Under the pieces are notes generated by a model. The model saw only the letters and a list, made by a program, of their open reading frames with translations, made no database searches and had not been told where the DNA came from. The position numbers were made by a program, and so were the translations under genes. 64,000 bases of DNA from Allokutzneria oryzae (GTDB taxonomy: Bacteria > Actinomycetota > Actinomycetes > Mycobacteriales > Pseudonocardiaceae). The stretch lies in the NCBI RefSeq assembly GCF_042429765.1, contig NZ_JBHLZU010000001.1, forward strand, positions 1 through 64,000, read 5' to 3'. Below, piece by piece: positions 35,402 through 43,776 of the stretch. How positions within the stretch are numbered: the stretch's first letter is position 1; every line of letters begins with the position of its first letter.

Positions 35402-36115
35402 CTATTCGTTTTCCTCGGCGTCGCCGTTCTGGGGCCGGACGAGCGAGGTCAGGTGGGCGATGACGTCGGGGAGCCGGGTGTGGGGGAAGAAGTGGGTGCC
35501 GGGGAACTCGCGGGCGGAGCAGGTTCGGGAGGTGTAGCGGGCCCACTCGGCCATCGTCGGCTCCGGGGTCATCGGGTCGTCCGCGCCGAACCACGCCTGG
35601 ACGTCCACCGGCAGGCGGGCGACCGTCGGCTCGTAGGAGGCGATCAGCCGCAGGTCGCCCCGGACGATCGGGACGAACAGCTCCCGCATCGGCGAGGTGC
35701 GCAGCGACGGCGGGATCGTGCCGCTGCCCGCCAGCGCCTCCAGCAGCTCGTCGTCGGGCAGCTCCGCCAGCGCCGCCTGGTCGACCGGCGAGAGCAGGTG
35801 CGGCGGGCGGGTGCCCGCGACGACCACCAGCTCCGGCGGGGTTTTTCCTTGTGCGACGAGCGAAAGCGCCAGCTCGTAGGCGATGAGCCCGCCCATGCTG
35901 TGCCCGAGGATCGCATAGCGCGGCGGTGGCTCCAGCTGGGCGAGGTCGGCGGCGACCCGCTGCACCGTCTCCTGCCGGGGCTCGCGGCTGCGGCGGCCCC
36001 GGCCCGCCAGCTCCAGCGGCCGGACCCGGATCTGTGGCGGGAACGTCCGCCGCCACGCGAGGAAGCTCCGCGCCGAGCCGCCCGCGTGCGGGACGCAGAA
36101 CAGGTCGATGCTCAC
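35402..36115 (-). CDS. Type II thioesterase (GrsT/RifR-like)
   Basis: A 237-residue alpha/beta-hydrolase. It has FCVPHAGGSARSF at the N terminus, the nucleophile elbow ILGHSMGGLIAYELAL, the acid segment WFGADDPMTP, and the histidine in PGTHFFPH. This is the stand-alone thioesterase that clears wrongly charged carrier proteins in NRPS/PKS systems, or it could release the product of this pathway, since no integrated TE domain is present in cluster 2. The GTG start overlaps the ligase stop (GTGA). It is the last gene of the leftward operon of cluster 2. Confidence 0.9.
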   Translation of the reverse strand: MSIDLFCVPHAGGSARSFLAWRRTFPPQIRVRPLELAGRGRRSREPRQETVQRVAADLAQLEPPPRYAILGHSMGGLIAYELALSLVAQGKTPPELVVVAGTRPPHLLSPVDQAALAELPDDELLEALAGSGTIPPSLRTSPMRELFVPIVRGDLRLIASYEPTVARLPVDVQAWFGADDPMTPEPTMAEWARYTSRTCSAREFPGTHFFPHTRLPDVIAHLTSLVRPQNGDAEENE

Positions 36116-37491
36116 TTGTGGAACTCCCCGGCTGGCAACGGGTGGACGCGGACCACTCGCGGGCGTTCGCTGCGGGTGAGCAGCGACCGCAGCTGCCGCT
36201 GGACCTCGGCCTCGCTCGGCGAGTTCACGTCGTCGACGTAGACGTCCAGCTCCAGCCGCGCCGAGTCGGTGTCGGTGTCGTCGTCGAGGACCCTGGCCGC
36301 CGCGCGCACCACGTGCGGCAGCGACTCCGCGGCCCTGCGGACCGCCGCCATCGACACCTTCTCGCCCCGCACCACCGTGAAGTCCGTCGAGCGGCCGCGG
36401 ACCACGACGTAGCCGTCGGGATCGACGAAGCCGATGTCGCCCGTCGCCACCAGGCCCGGCTCGACGAGCTGGCCGCGCTTGGACGGCGCCGGTTCACCGA
36501 CCCGCTCGCGGTAGACCGTGTCCGAGCGCACCAGCAGCTCGTTGTCGCGCACGGTGACCTCGACGCCGTCCAGCGGCAGCCCCACGGAGCCGTGGCGGTG
36601 GGGCGGTTCGCGGTGCGCGGCCAGGGTGGACACCCGAGGCCCGGCCTCGGTGAGGCCGTAGGTCAGGTACACGCCGAGGTCCGGGTTGAGCTTGAGCAGC
36701 CGGGCGACGTGGTCGCCGTCCAGCGCCTGGCCGCCGACCGTCAGCGAACGCAGCGGGGACGGCAACTCCACCCCCGCGGCGACCAGGGACTTCGCCAGGA
36801 TCGGGGTCAGCGAGGAGACCGTCACCCGCCTGCCCCGCACCGTGGACAGGTAGTTGGCCGTGGAGAACGGCGGTCCCGCAACGACCAGCCGGGAGCCCGC
36901 GACCAGGCTGCCGAGCACCTGGGCGACCAGGGCGAACGAGTAGTAGGCCGGCAGGCTGACCAGCACGGTGTCGGCGGCGTTCTGGCCGATCGAGGCGACG
37001 TGGCGGCGGGCGTTGCGCAGCAGCGCGTCCATGCCGTGCAGGCAGCCGGTCGCCAGGCCCGAGGTGCCCGAGCTCATCAGGATCACGTTGCCGGGACCGT
37101 GGGCGGTGTGCGGGCCGGGGAAGACCGCGAGGTCGGAGCCCGCGAGCCGCCGCACATCGGCCTCGCCGTAGTCCCCGCGCCGGATCGCCGCCCGGACCAG
37201 CGCGAAGGCGCCCAGGTGCCGGGCGATCCCGCGGACCCGCGACGGCGGGGTGGACGGGGACAGCAGGACCGGGGTGTGCCCGGCGAGGTGGACGGCGAAG
37301 AACAGGCGCAGCAACCGGGTCCCGTTGGGCAGCGCGATCACCACGACCGAGCCGGGCCGGGCGGGCAGCGCCGCGAACGCCGCCACCAGCTCGGCCAGCG
37401 ACTCGGTGCCGCCGTCCGGTCCGGGCTGCGCCTCCTCGACGCCGTCGAGGAACCCGGTGATCCGGTCGAGGTCGTAGTGCTGCGCGGTCAT
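36112..37491 (-). CDS. Acyl-AMP ligase-like protein with altered A3 motif
   Basis: A 459-residue ANL-superfamily protein. The phosphate-binding A3 motif reads ILMSSGTSGLATGCLHG, so the usual P-K-G lysine is absent. A5 is LTYGLTEAGPRV, A7/A8 are ATGDIGFVDPDGYVVVRGRSTDFTVVRGEKVS, and the chain ends at LPAGEFHK, the A10 region carrying the catalytic lysine as its last residue. It should activate a carboxylic acid for loading on the ACP or PCP of cluster 2, or be a degenerate relative. Both ends overlap neighbours by ATGA/GTGA. The substrate cannot be predicted. Confidence 0.8.
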   Translation of the reverse strand: MTAQHYDLDRITGFLDGVEEAQPGPDGGTESLAELVAAFAALPARPGSVVVIALPNGTRLLRLFFAVHLAGHTPVLLSPSTPPSRVRGIARHLGAFALVRAAIRRGDYGEADVRRLAGSDLAVFPGPHTAHGPGNVILMSSGTSGLATGCLHGMDALLRNARRHVASIGQNAADTVLVSLPAYYSFALVAQVLGSLVAGSRLVVAGPPFSTANYLSTVRGRRVTVSSLTPILAKSLVAAGVELPSPLRSLTVGGQALDGDHVARLLKLNPDLGVYLTYGLTEAGPRVSTLAAHREPPHRHGSVGLPLDGVEVTVRDNELLVRSDTVYRERVGEPAPSKRGQLVEPGLVATGDIGFVDPDGYVVVRGRSTDFTVVRGEKVSMAAVRRAAESLPHVVRAAARVLDDDTDTDSARLELDVYVDDVNSPSEAEVQRQLRSLLTRSERPRVVRVHPLPAGEFHK

Positions 37492-37994
37492 CGGTCGGTG
37501 CTCCTCGGCGTCGGGGTTGTCCTTCCGCGCACCACGCACTCCGCGCGGTGGCCGCCGTCCTCGGTCGGCTCGTGGGTGACGACGACGACCTGCTCGACGC
37601 AGGGCAGCGGGCCGCGGAGCCAGTCGGCGAGCAACGCGTCGATCACCGGGCGGGCGCGCTCCTGCGGCATCGGCAGCACGGCGGTCGGCCCCTGGAAGCC
37701 GAAGACGGAGCAGAGCAGGCCGGCGGGTGAGCCCGGACCCGCCGCGGCGAAGCGCATCGGCGACACCCGGCCGTTCGACGCGCCGTCGGCGACCTGGCGG
37801 AGGGTGTCGCGGGTCGCGAACTCGCTGACCGTGATCACGCCGACCCGCGACGGGCTGGTGATCTCGCAGTCCGCGAGCGCGGTGTGCACCACGTCGGCGA
37901 GCAGCCACGCGACGGGGTCGGCGTACACGCCGGGAATCCGGCGCGGCGCAGTGCCGGGGTCGGCGGTCTCGACGGTGGCGCTGGCGAGGATCAT
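37488..37994 (-). CDS. Small ketosynthase-like partner protein
   Basis: A 168-residue protein resembling the Ketoacyl-synt_2 type N-terminal thiolase half (DPVAWLLADVVHTALADC, VGVITVSEFATRDTLRQVADGASNGRVSPMRFAAAGPGSPAGLLCSVFGFQGPT). It has no active-site cysteine/histidine set of its own. Such half-size proteins accompany type II ketosynthases in aryl polyene- and coronafacate-like systems, where they are partner or chain-length subunits. It lies between the active ketosynthase gene and the ligase gene, overlapping both by four bases (ATGA), which supports a complex with the ketosynthase. ATG 37994 is taken as the start because of this coupling. Confidence 0.7.
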   Translation of the reverse strand: MILASATVETADPGTAPRRIPGVYADPVAWLLADVVHTALADCEITSPSRVGVITVSEFATRDTLRQVADGASNGRVSPMRFAAAGPGSPAGLLCSVFGFQGPTAVLPMPQERARPVIDALLADWLRGPLPCVEQVVVVTHEPTEDGGHRAECVVRGRTTPTPRSTDR

Positions 37995-39064
37995 CGGGCA
38001 CGCTCCGCGACCAGGCACGTGTTGAAGCCGCCGAAGCCCAGGGTCACGCTGATCCCCACCGGACCGTCAACCGGCAGCGCCGCCCCACTCGGCAACATCG
38101 GCGGGGTTTGCTTGTGGTGCAAGGAAAGCAGCAGGGCGATGGCCTCGATCGCACCGGTGGCGCCGAGGGTGTGCCCGAACGCGGGCTTGGTCGCCGACAG
38201 CACGGGCCGGTCCCCGAAGAGCGTGGCGTAGCACGCGGACTCGGTCGCGTCGTTGGCCGGCGTGCCGGTGCCGTGGGCATTGATCACCGCGACCTCGTCG
38301 GCGGTGACCCCTGCCTTGCGCAGTGCCCGTTCGACTGCCAGCACCGCTCCCCCGCCCGAGGAGTCCGGCGCGGTGGGACCGGTCGCGTCGTTGGAGGAGC
38401 CCCAGCCGCGCAGCTCGCCCCAGACCCGTGCCCCGCGAGCCTCGGCGTCGGCCCGCGCCTCCAGCACCAGGAACCCGGCTCCCTCACCGAGCACCGTGCC
38501 GTCGCGGTCCTCGGCGAACGGCCGGATTCCGGTGGTGGAGGCCGTTCCGAGCGCCGCGTGGCCCAGCAGCTTGGCCTCGCTCAGCAGGTCGATGCCCCCG
38601 GCGACGCAGCGCCGCGCGGCACCGGTGCTGATCATCGCGGCGGCGACCAGCAGCGCGTCCGAGCCCGACGAGCACGCCGTGCTCACCACGACGGGGCTCT
38701 CGCGCACACCGAGCCGCTCGCCCGCCGCGCTCGCCCAGGCGTGCGGCGACTCCTCGCACGCGTCGTCCAGGTGCGGCCCGAGACTGCTGCCGAGCACCAG
38801 CACGTCCACGGCCTCCGCGCCGCATCCCGCGTCCGCCAGAGCCAGTGAGGCCGTCGACGCGGCCAGCGAGACCTGCCGTTCGGTCGCGGGTCCGCCCGCT
38901 CCGGGCAGGGTGGCCGCCCAGCGCGGGCGGCCCCTGGCGTCCGGGGCCAGCTCGCGGATTCCGCTGTCCCCCTTCACCAAGCGCCGCCACACGCCGTCGA
39001 TGTCATCGCCGAGCGCGGTGGTCCACCCCATGCCCGTCACGCAGACAGCCCCGCCGGTGGCCAT
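37991..39064 (-). CDS. FabF-type beta-ketoacyl-ACP synthase
   Basis: A 357-residue type II ketosynthase. The triad is intact: the cysteine in VSTACSSGSDALL, first histidine in INAHGTGTPANDATE and second histidine in KPAFGHTLGATGAIE. VCVTGMGWTTALGDD starts the protein and GFGGFNTCLV ends it. It condenses an ACP-bound acyl group with a malonyl-type unit. The ATG at 39064 overlaps the stop of the TDO-like gene (ATGA) and the gene is coupled to the small ketosynthase-like partner. In an FR900452-like pathway a ketosynthase is needed to extend the amino-acid carboxyl towards the cyclopentenone; whether this one or the type I ketosynthase at 50340 does so is open. Confidence 0.9.
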   Translation of the reverse strand: MATGGAVCVTGMGWTTALGDDIDGVWRRLVKGDSGIRELAPDARGRPRWAATLPGAGGPATERQVSLAASTASLALADAGCGAEAVDVLVLGSSLGPHLDDACEESPHAWASAAGERLGVRESPVVVSTACSSGSDALLVAAAMISTGAARRCVAGGIDLLSEAKLLGHAALGTASTTGIRPFAEDRDGTVLGEGAGFLVLEARADAEARGARVWGELRGWGSSNDATGPTAPDSSGGGAVLAVERALRKAGVTADEVAVINAHGTGTPANDATESACYATLFGDRPVLSATKPAFGHTLGATGAIEAIALLLSLHHKQTPPMLPSGAALPVDGPVGISVTLGFGGFNTCLVAERAR

Positions 39065-39900
39065 CAGTGCTGCACCGGACATCGCGGCCCACCGGAACCG
39101 TCCGCGCCCTCGTGGCGGGTGCCCAGCGTCCAGTAGGTCTCCTCCGCCGCCCGCCACAGCTCGGGGAACAGCGTGAAGTTCGCTCGTGCCTCCATTGTGG
39201 ACAGTGAACGGCCGCCGAGGCTCTGCGGCAGCTCGCCTCGGCCCTCCTCGTTGCGCAGCCCCGGCTGGCCGCCGAGCTGCGACCACACCATGACCAGGTG
39301 GCTCTGCTTCCACTCCAGCACGTTGCTGTCGAAGCGCAGCAACGACTCCCGCAGCAGCGCCAGCGCCTGCGCCCCGCCCTTGTCGTCCACACCGGCCTCG
39401 TCGTTCTGCGCCGCGATCAGCTCGGGCAGGGTGAGCCCGGCCCTGGCGACGGCGTCCTCGAAGCTCTTCCACACCGGCCGGGCGACGCGGCGCAGGTTGC
39501 GGTAGCCCGGCGAGTCCAGGCCGGTCGCGTTCTCCGGCAGCGCGTTGCGCATCATCAGCAGGCTGTGCTGCGGCAGGTGGCTGCCCAGCAGCCGCACCGC
39601 CTGGACGGTGATCTCGCTGAGCCCGATCACCCTGCCAAGCAGCCGCTGCGCCTGCAGCGGGCGGTCGGCGTCCATGTGCTCGATCACCCGGCGCAGCTCG
39701 TAGTGCACCTGCGCCCACGCGTACTCGCTGATCAGGTGGGTGACCTGGAAGAAGTGCAGGTCGGGGTGGCCCGCCTCGGTCTCGGGGACGAGCGCGGCGA
39801 GCGCGTCGGTGAGGTGCAGGACGGACTCGTAGTTGCTGCCCCGGTCGTACTCGTAGGCCAGCGACGCGTTGGTCTCCTGCGGGTTGAGGGTCCGCTTCAT
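39064..39900 (-). CDS. Tryptophan 2,3-dioxygenase-superfamily heme enzyme (MarE-like oxindole former)
   Basis: A 278-residue protein of the TDO superfamily. HFFQVTHLISEYAWAQVHYELRRV corresponds to the distal-pocket VTHQ-x-x-ELW-x-K region of TDO, and the C-terminal LEWKQSHLVMVWSQLGGQPGLRNEEGRGELPQSLGG carries the likely proximal histidine. The canonical GTGGSSG loop is absent. In maremycin biosynthesis MarE, of this superfamily, oxygenates beta-methyltryptophan to a 2-oxindole instead of cleaving the ring. The adjacent beta-methylation genes make that role much more likely here than kynurenine formation. It starts directly after the methyltransferase stop and overlaps the ketosynthase gene. 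Confidence 0.85.
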   Translation of the reverse strand: MKRTLNPQETNASLAYEYDRGSNYESVLHLTDALAALVPETEAGHPDLHFFQVTHLISEYAWAQVHYELRRVIEHMDADRPLQAQRLLGRVIGLSEITVQAVRLLGSHLPQHSLLMMRNALPENATGLDSPGYRNLRRVARPVWKSFEDAVARAGLTLPELIAAQNDEAGVDDKGGAQALALLRESLLRFDSNVLEWKQSHLVMVWSQLGGQPGLRNEEGRGELPQSLGGRSLSTMEARANFTLFPELWRAAEETYWTLGTRHEGADGSGGPRCPVQH

Positions 39901-40926
39901 CTACTCCCCCTGGACCACGTACTCGACCACCCAGTGCCCGGGCAGCTCGAAGCGGATCGTGTCGGTCAGCGTCAGCCCCGCCTGGGCACCGAGCTCGCGC
40001 AGGTCCTCGACGCTGCGCTCCCGCGCGCCCAGCAGGACCAGCATCAGCAGGTCGGCGTAGCTGGCCATCACCGGGTCCTTGCCGCTGTCGAGCAGCCGCT
40101 CCACCACGACCACCTTGCCGCCGGGCCCTGCCGCCTCGACGCAGCGCCGCAGGATCCTCAGCGCGTCCTTATCGCTCCAGTTGTGCAGCGTGTTCGCGAT
40201 CAGGTAGACGTCGGCGCCCGTGGGCATCGGGTCGAAGAAGCTGCCCGCGACCAGGTCGCACCGGTCGATCACCGGGGCGAGGGTGTCCTTGGCCTGCTCG
40301 ACAGCGCTTTCCAGCTCCAGCAACGTTCCCCGCAGGTCCGGGTAGGTCTTCAGCAGCGTCGCCAGCAGCGCCCCGGTGCCGCCGCCGACGTCGACGACGT
40401 GCTTGACCGAGCCCCAGTCGTAGATCCGCGTCAGCTCGGGCACCAGCCGCGCGGCGATCCTGGCGATGCCGGAGTTGAAGGAGCGGTCCAGGTCGGGGTG
40501 TGCGGCCAGGTCGTCCCAGAACGGGCGGCCCCACGCCTTCTCGTAGACCGGCTCACCGGTGCGCACGGCGTCCAGCAGCAACGAGATCGCGGGCTCGAAG
40601 CGCGCCTCCATCGGCCTGCTCGGCTCGTCGAGGCTCAGCCACCGCCGCAGCCCCGAAGGGTGCTCGGTGTGCAGTACCCGGCCGACCTCGGTCACCTCGT
40701 AGGTCTTGGCCTGGCTCTCGGTGAACAGCCCGAGCAGGCTCAGGTAGTGCAGCACGCGGCCGAGGGACTGGCGGTCGCAGCCGGTCTGCTCCGCCAGCGC
40801 GTCCACGGTGGTGTGCCCGGCGTCGACAAGGTCGGGCAGCTTCAGGGTCGCGGCCAACCGCAGCGCGGTCGGGGTGAACCCCGACGCCAGCGCCACGATG
40901 GTGTTCAACGGGTCCTGACGGAACAC
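39901..40926 (-). CDS. SAM methyltransferase, O-MT fold (candidate indole N-methyltransferase)
   Basis: A 341-residue methyltransferase with winged-helix dimerisation domain (ATLKLPDLVDAGHTTVDALAEQTGCDRQSLGRVLHYL) and catalytic domain (VKHVVDVGGGTGALLATLLKTYPDL, VYLIANTLHNWSDKDALRIL, GPGGKVVVVERLL). The fold is the DnrK/RdmB O-methyltransferase type. GTG 40926 is the start, with AAGGAG six bases upstream; the longer frame belongs to another gene's antisense. In maremycin/FR900452 the oxindole nitrogen is methylated (MarF). Placed between the aminotransferase and the MarE-like gene, this enzyme is the best candidate for that N-methylation, although the family also allows O-methylation. Confidence 0.85.
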   Translation of the reverse strand: MFRQDPLNTIVALASGFTPTALRLAATLKLPDLVDAGHTTVDALAEQTGCDRQSLGRVLHYLSLLGLFTESQAKTYEVTEVGRVLHTEHPSGLRRWLSLDEPSRPMEARFEPAISLLLDAVRTGEPVYEKAWGRPFWDDLAAHPDLDRSFNSGIARIAARLVPELTRIYDWGSVKHVVDVGGGTGALLATLLKTYPDLRGTLLELESAVEQAKDTLAPVIDRCDLVAGSFFDPMPTGADVYLIANTLHNWSDKDALRILRRCVEAAGPGGKVVVVERLLDSGKDPVMASYADLLMLVLLGARERSVEDLRELGAQAGLTLTDTIRFELPGHWVVEYVVQGE

Positions 40927-40955
40927 GTGTTGCTCCTTGGATGAGTGCGAGGGGC

Positions 40956-41978
40956 CTAGAGGCCGAGGTCGTCCAGCGCCTTCAGCAGGTGCAGCAGGTC
41001 GTCCCGACTGCCGAGGGAAACCCTGACGTAGCCGGGAGAACCGAACAGTCCGGCGTCGCGCACGAGGATGCCGTGCTCGTCGGCGAGCCGGTTCTGCGCG
41101 AGTGCCGAGTCGGCGACATCGACCGCCATGAAGTTGGTGGTGGTGGGGAGGAAACCGCGTCCCCTCCTGGTGAGCTCCTCGGCGAACCAGACCCGCTGCG
41201 CGGCGTTGGCGTCGCGCACCCCGCGCAGGAAGTCCTGGTCGGCGAGCGCGGCGAGCGCCGCGGCCTGAGCGAGCCGGTTCGCGCTGAAAGGCAAGGTGCG
41301 CAGGGTTTCCGCGAGCTCGGAGAGCAGCGCCGCGGCGCCGACCGCGTAGCCGACGCGCAGCGCGGCGAGCCCGTACGCCTTGGAGAAGGTGCGCAGCGCG
41401 ATGATCGGCGCGTCCGACGACAGGTAGTCGCGCACCTGTGGTGTGTCCGGGTCGGCGAAGTCCATGTACGCCTCGTCGAACACCAGCGGCACACCGCTGT
41501 CCTCCGCGCGGGCCACCAGGGTGTCCATGTCCACACGGGACAGTGCGGAGCCACTGGGGTTGTGCGGGTTGCAGATGTAGCCGATCCCGTGCTCCGGCAG
41601 CCGCTCGGCGAACTCGCCGACGTCGAGCGCGACGGCGGTGCAGCCCCGCCCGACGCGGTCGAGGCAGGACCGGTACCCCGGGAACGTGCCCGTGGTCACC
41701 AGCCCCGGCCGGGACCTCTCGCCCAGGGTGAGGGCGCAGGCCAGCACAAGCTCGTCGCTGCCGTTGGCCACGGCGACGCGGTCGCGGCCAACACCCCAGT
41801 GCTCGGCGAGAGCGCCGACGAGCGCGCTCCGCTCCGGGTCGGGGTAGATGTTGACCCTGCGGAGCTCGCGTTCGGCCGCCTCGACAGCCCACCTGCTTGC
41901 CCCATAAGGGCTTTCGCTCAGGTGCAGCCGGACCAGGCTGTCGGCGTCCGGAACGCTGGCGTTGAACTTCGAGCTCAC
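40956..41978 (-). CDS. PLP aminotransferase, HisC-like (MarG-like, beta-methyltryptophan set)
   Basis: A 340-residue class I/II aminotransferase related to histidinol-phosphate aminotransferase. It has LSESPYGASRWAVEAAE, VAVANGSDELVLACALTLG, ICNPHNPSGS, VFDEAYMDFAD, and the PLP lysine in LRTFSKAYGLAALRVGYAVG, with the substrate arginine in YVRVSLGS. With the next two genes it matches the MarG-MarH-MarI set that turns L-tryptophan into indole-3-pyruvate, methylates C3, corrects the stereocentre and re-aminates to (2S,3S)-beta-methyltryptophan. The GTG start overlaps the cupin stop (GTGA). The longer frame upstream has no family similarity. Confidence 0.9.
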   Translation of the reverse strand: MSSKFNASVPDADSLVRLHLSESPYGASRWAVEAAERELRRVNIYPDPERSALVGALAEHWGVGRDRVAVANGSDELVLACALTLGERSRPGLVTTGTFPGYRSCLDRVGRGCTAVALDVGEFAERLPEHGIGYICNPHNPSGSALSRVDMDTLVARAEDSGVPLVFDEAYMDFADPDTPQVRDYLSSDAPIIALRTFSKAYGLAALRVGYAVGAAALLSELAETLRTLPFSANRLAQAAALAALADQDFLRGVRDANAAQRVWFAEELTRRGRGFLPTTTNFMAVDVADSALAQNRLADEHGILVRDAGLFGSPGYVRVSLGSRDDLLHLLKALDDLGL

Positions 41979-42349
41979 AGCTTGTCCCCGATGAGCACGC
42001 CGAAGCAGTAGCTGCCGCGTTCGGCCTCCAGCGTCAGGAAGCAGTGCTCGCTGCCCGCGGGGATCCGCATCACCGCGGGCGAGACCAGCTCGTGCCGCTG
42101 CCCGTCCAGCATCACCTCGATGCGCGCCGCCCCCGGCGTCGGCGAGACCAGGAAGTAGATCTCGTCGACCTCGTGGGTGTGCGGCGCGGCGACCGGCTTG
42201 CCGACCAGTTCGCTCAGCTCGCCCCCAGCGAGCTGAACGGGAAGACCGCCGAACATCTCCGACGTCAGGTAGAACGGCGCGGGCTGGTGGTGCCCGGCGA
42301 CCGCGAGCGGGATCGGCAGGTCGGTGTGGATCTCGGGCGCGCTCATCAC
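41975..42349 (-). CDS. Cupin protein (MarH-like epimerase of the beta-methylpyruvate)
   Basis: A 124-residue single-domain cupin. The metal-binding motifs are HTHEVDEIYFLVSP (H-x-H-x-E) and, further on, GSEHCFLTLE (histidine of motif 2). MarH, a cupin of this size, inverts the beta-carbon of the methylated indolepyruvate with MarG during beta-methyltryptophan formation; gene order here is the same. GTG 42349 and ATG 42346 are adjacent alternatives; both overlap the stop of the upstream methyltransferase gene and couple translation. Confidence 0.87.
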   Translation of the reverse strand: MMSAPEIHTDLPIPLAVAGHHQPAPFYLTSEMFGGLPVQLAGGELSELVGKPVAAPHTHEVDEIYFLVSPTPGAARIEVMLDGQRHELVSPAVMRIPAGSEHCFLTLEAERGSYCFGVLIGDKL

Positions 42350-43428
42350 GCCTCCAGCACGAAGAGGTAGGTGTGCGGTGCACCGAAGGGCACCGTGCGC
42401 CGGATCGTCAGCCCCGCGTCGACGAACAGCCGCTCGTAGTCCTGCCGGGTGTGCAGCGGAACACCCATCAGCGCGTGCGCCAGCTCGAAGCCGCTGGAGA
42501 ACATCGGCAGCGTCCGTTCGGCCGCCCCTCTCGGCCGGATGGTGGTGTCGGCCAGCAGGAAAGTCCGCGCGTTGGGGAAGGCCTCCCGCATTTCCGGGAT
42601 GACCCTGGAGCGCGTCGACGGGTCAGCGAGCAGGTCGTGCAGGAACATGAAGCTCATCACGGCATCGACCTCGGCGGCGCCCTCGGGCTTCAGCTCGCCC
42701 GCGACGACCTGGCGGACGTCGGCGCACACCGGCTCGACCCGGTCCCGCAGTCCGTACCCGGCGACCGTCCGCGCGGCCAGCTCGGTCGCGGACCTGCTGA
42801 TGTCCAGCCCGATCCCCCTGGCCCCCGGTCTGTCCTTGACCAGCCTCGACAGCCGCTCGCAGGTGCCGCTGCCGAGGTCGGCGAGCACCGAGAAGTCCAC
42901 CTGGGCGATCTCGGCGTCCAGGATGTGCCGCATCAGCGCGGTGTCGGCCTGCGCGGAGCCCAGCGCCACCATGGCCTCGTCGCGCAGCACGTCCGAGCCG
43001 AAGGCGCGCTTGCCGGTCGCGATCGGCGCCGCGGCCGCGAAGACGTCGTGGTACCCGCCGACCGCCCAGGTGAAGAAGCCCAGCTGCCGGCGGACCTCCT
43101 CACCGTGCTCGGTCGGCAGGACCCGGTCCCCGGTAACGGTGACGTGGCCGAAGGACTCCGCCGCGCCGACCAGCGCCCGGAACACCGCGTCGTCGAGCCC
43201 GTGCTCCGCGCAGAACCCCGTCATGTCAAGGCTTCCGGCCTCCGCGAAGCGGGCGAAGACACCCAGCCGCTCGAAGGCGAAGACCACATGGGTGCAGACG
43301 AACCCGTTGAACGCGGTGTCGGCGGTGACCGGCGTCGCCGCCGTTCCCGACCATTCCCGCGGAACCTCGATACCGGCGTCGCCGGGGTTCACGCCATAAC
43401 AAGCGCTCACCGAAGTCAAAGCGCACAT
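42346..43428 (-). CDS. SAM C-methyltransferase (MarI/MppJ-like)
   Basis: A methyltransferase of up to 360 residues. The N-terminal helical domain (FVCTHVVFAFERLGVFARFAEAG) precedes the catalytic domain with motif I VLADLGSGTCERLSRLVKD, IGLDISRSATELA, VDAVMSFMFLHDLLAD and ARTFLLADTTIRPRG. Its pattern and neighbours fit MarI, which methylates C3 of indole-3-pyruvate, and the phenylpyruvate C-methyltransferase MppJ. The start is uncertain: the GGGAGG sequence touches ATG 43428, so TTG 43419 or GTG 43410 would be better spaced. Its 3' end overlaps the cupin gene. Confidence 0.87.
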   Translation of the reverse strand: MCALTSVSACYGVNPGDAGIEVPREWSGTAATPVTADTAFNGFVCTHVVFAFERLGVFARFAEAGSLDMTGFCAEHGLDDAVFRALVGAAESFGHVTVTGDRVLPTEHGEEVRRQLGFFTWAVGGYHDVFAAAAPIATGKRAFGSDVLRDEAMVALGSAQADTALMRHILDAEIAQVDFSVLADLGSGTCERLSRLVKDRPGARGIGLDISRSATELAARTVAGYGLRDRVEPVCADVRQVVAGELKPEGAAEVDAVMSFMFLHDLLADPSTRSRVIPEMREAFPNARTFLLADTTIRPRGAAERTLPMFSSGFELAHALMGVPLHTRQDYERLFVDAGLTIRRTVPFGAPHTYLFVLEA

Positions 43429-43455
43429 CCTCCCTGTTCAACCGCTGTCGGGCGG

Positions 43456-43776
43456 CTAGTCGCGCACCGAAACCGATGCCGCGATCCTGCTTTCCACAAC
43501 AACGGCCAGCTCCTGAATGGTGGGGTGATCGAATACCTGTCGGACGGGCAGCAGAACGCCGACCCGGCGCCGGAGTTTGATGAGCATCAATGTGGCTTTC
43601 ACAGAATGTCCACCAACCTCGAAAAAGCTGGTTTCGTTATCGAAGTCAGTATGCCCGAGAACCTCGGACCAGACCTCGCGCACGTGCTCGATCACTTCTT
43701 CGAGGGCACGCTCCCCCGATTCCTTGCGCGCGCCCGCATACACGAAGTGCGCGTCGACTTCCTTGCCCCAGTTCAC
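43456..43776 (-). CDS. Stand-alone peptidyl carrier protein
   Basis: A 106-residue carrier protein. The phosphopantetheine site is FFEVGGHSVKATLMLIKLRRR with the serine in GGHS; the flanking helices VIEHVREVWSEVLGHTDFDNETS and LLPVRQVFDHPTIQELA are typical PCP features. I choose GTG 43776 because GGGGAGAG lies three bases before it; the open frame continues 31 codons further without similarity. It is the first gene of the leftward operon. It is a candidate partner for the adenylation-methyltransferase protein at 52105, which has no carrier of its own. A 20-residue N-terminal extension before the PCP core has no assigned role. Confidence 0.87.
   Translation of the reverse strand: MNWGKEVDAHFVYAGARKESGERALEEVIEHVREVWSEVLGHTDFDNETSFFEVGGHSVKATLMLIKLRRRVGVLLPVRQVFDHPTIQELAVVVESRIAASVSVRD

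Noticed and set aside
39064..39900. Kynurenine-pathway tryptophan 2,3-dioxygenase
   Set aside because: Family membership is right, but no kynureninase or formamidase gene is nearby, the GTGGSSG loop is missing, and the beta-methyltryptophan set points to the MarE branch.
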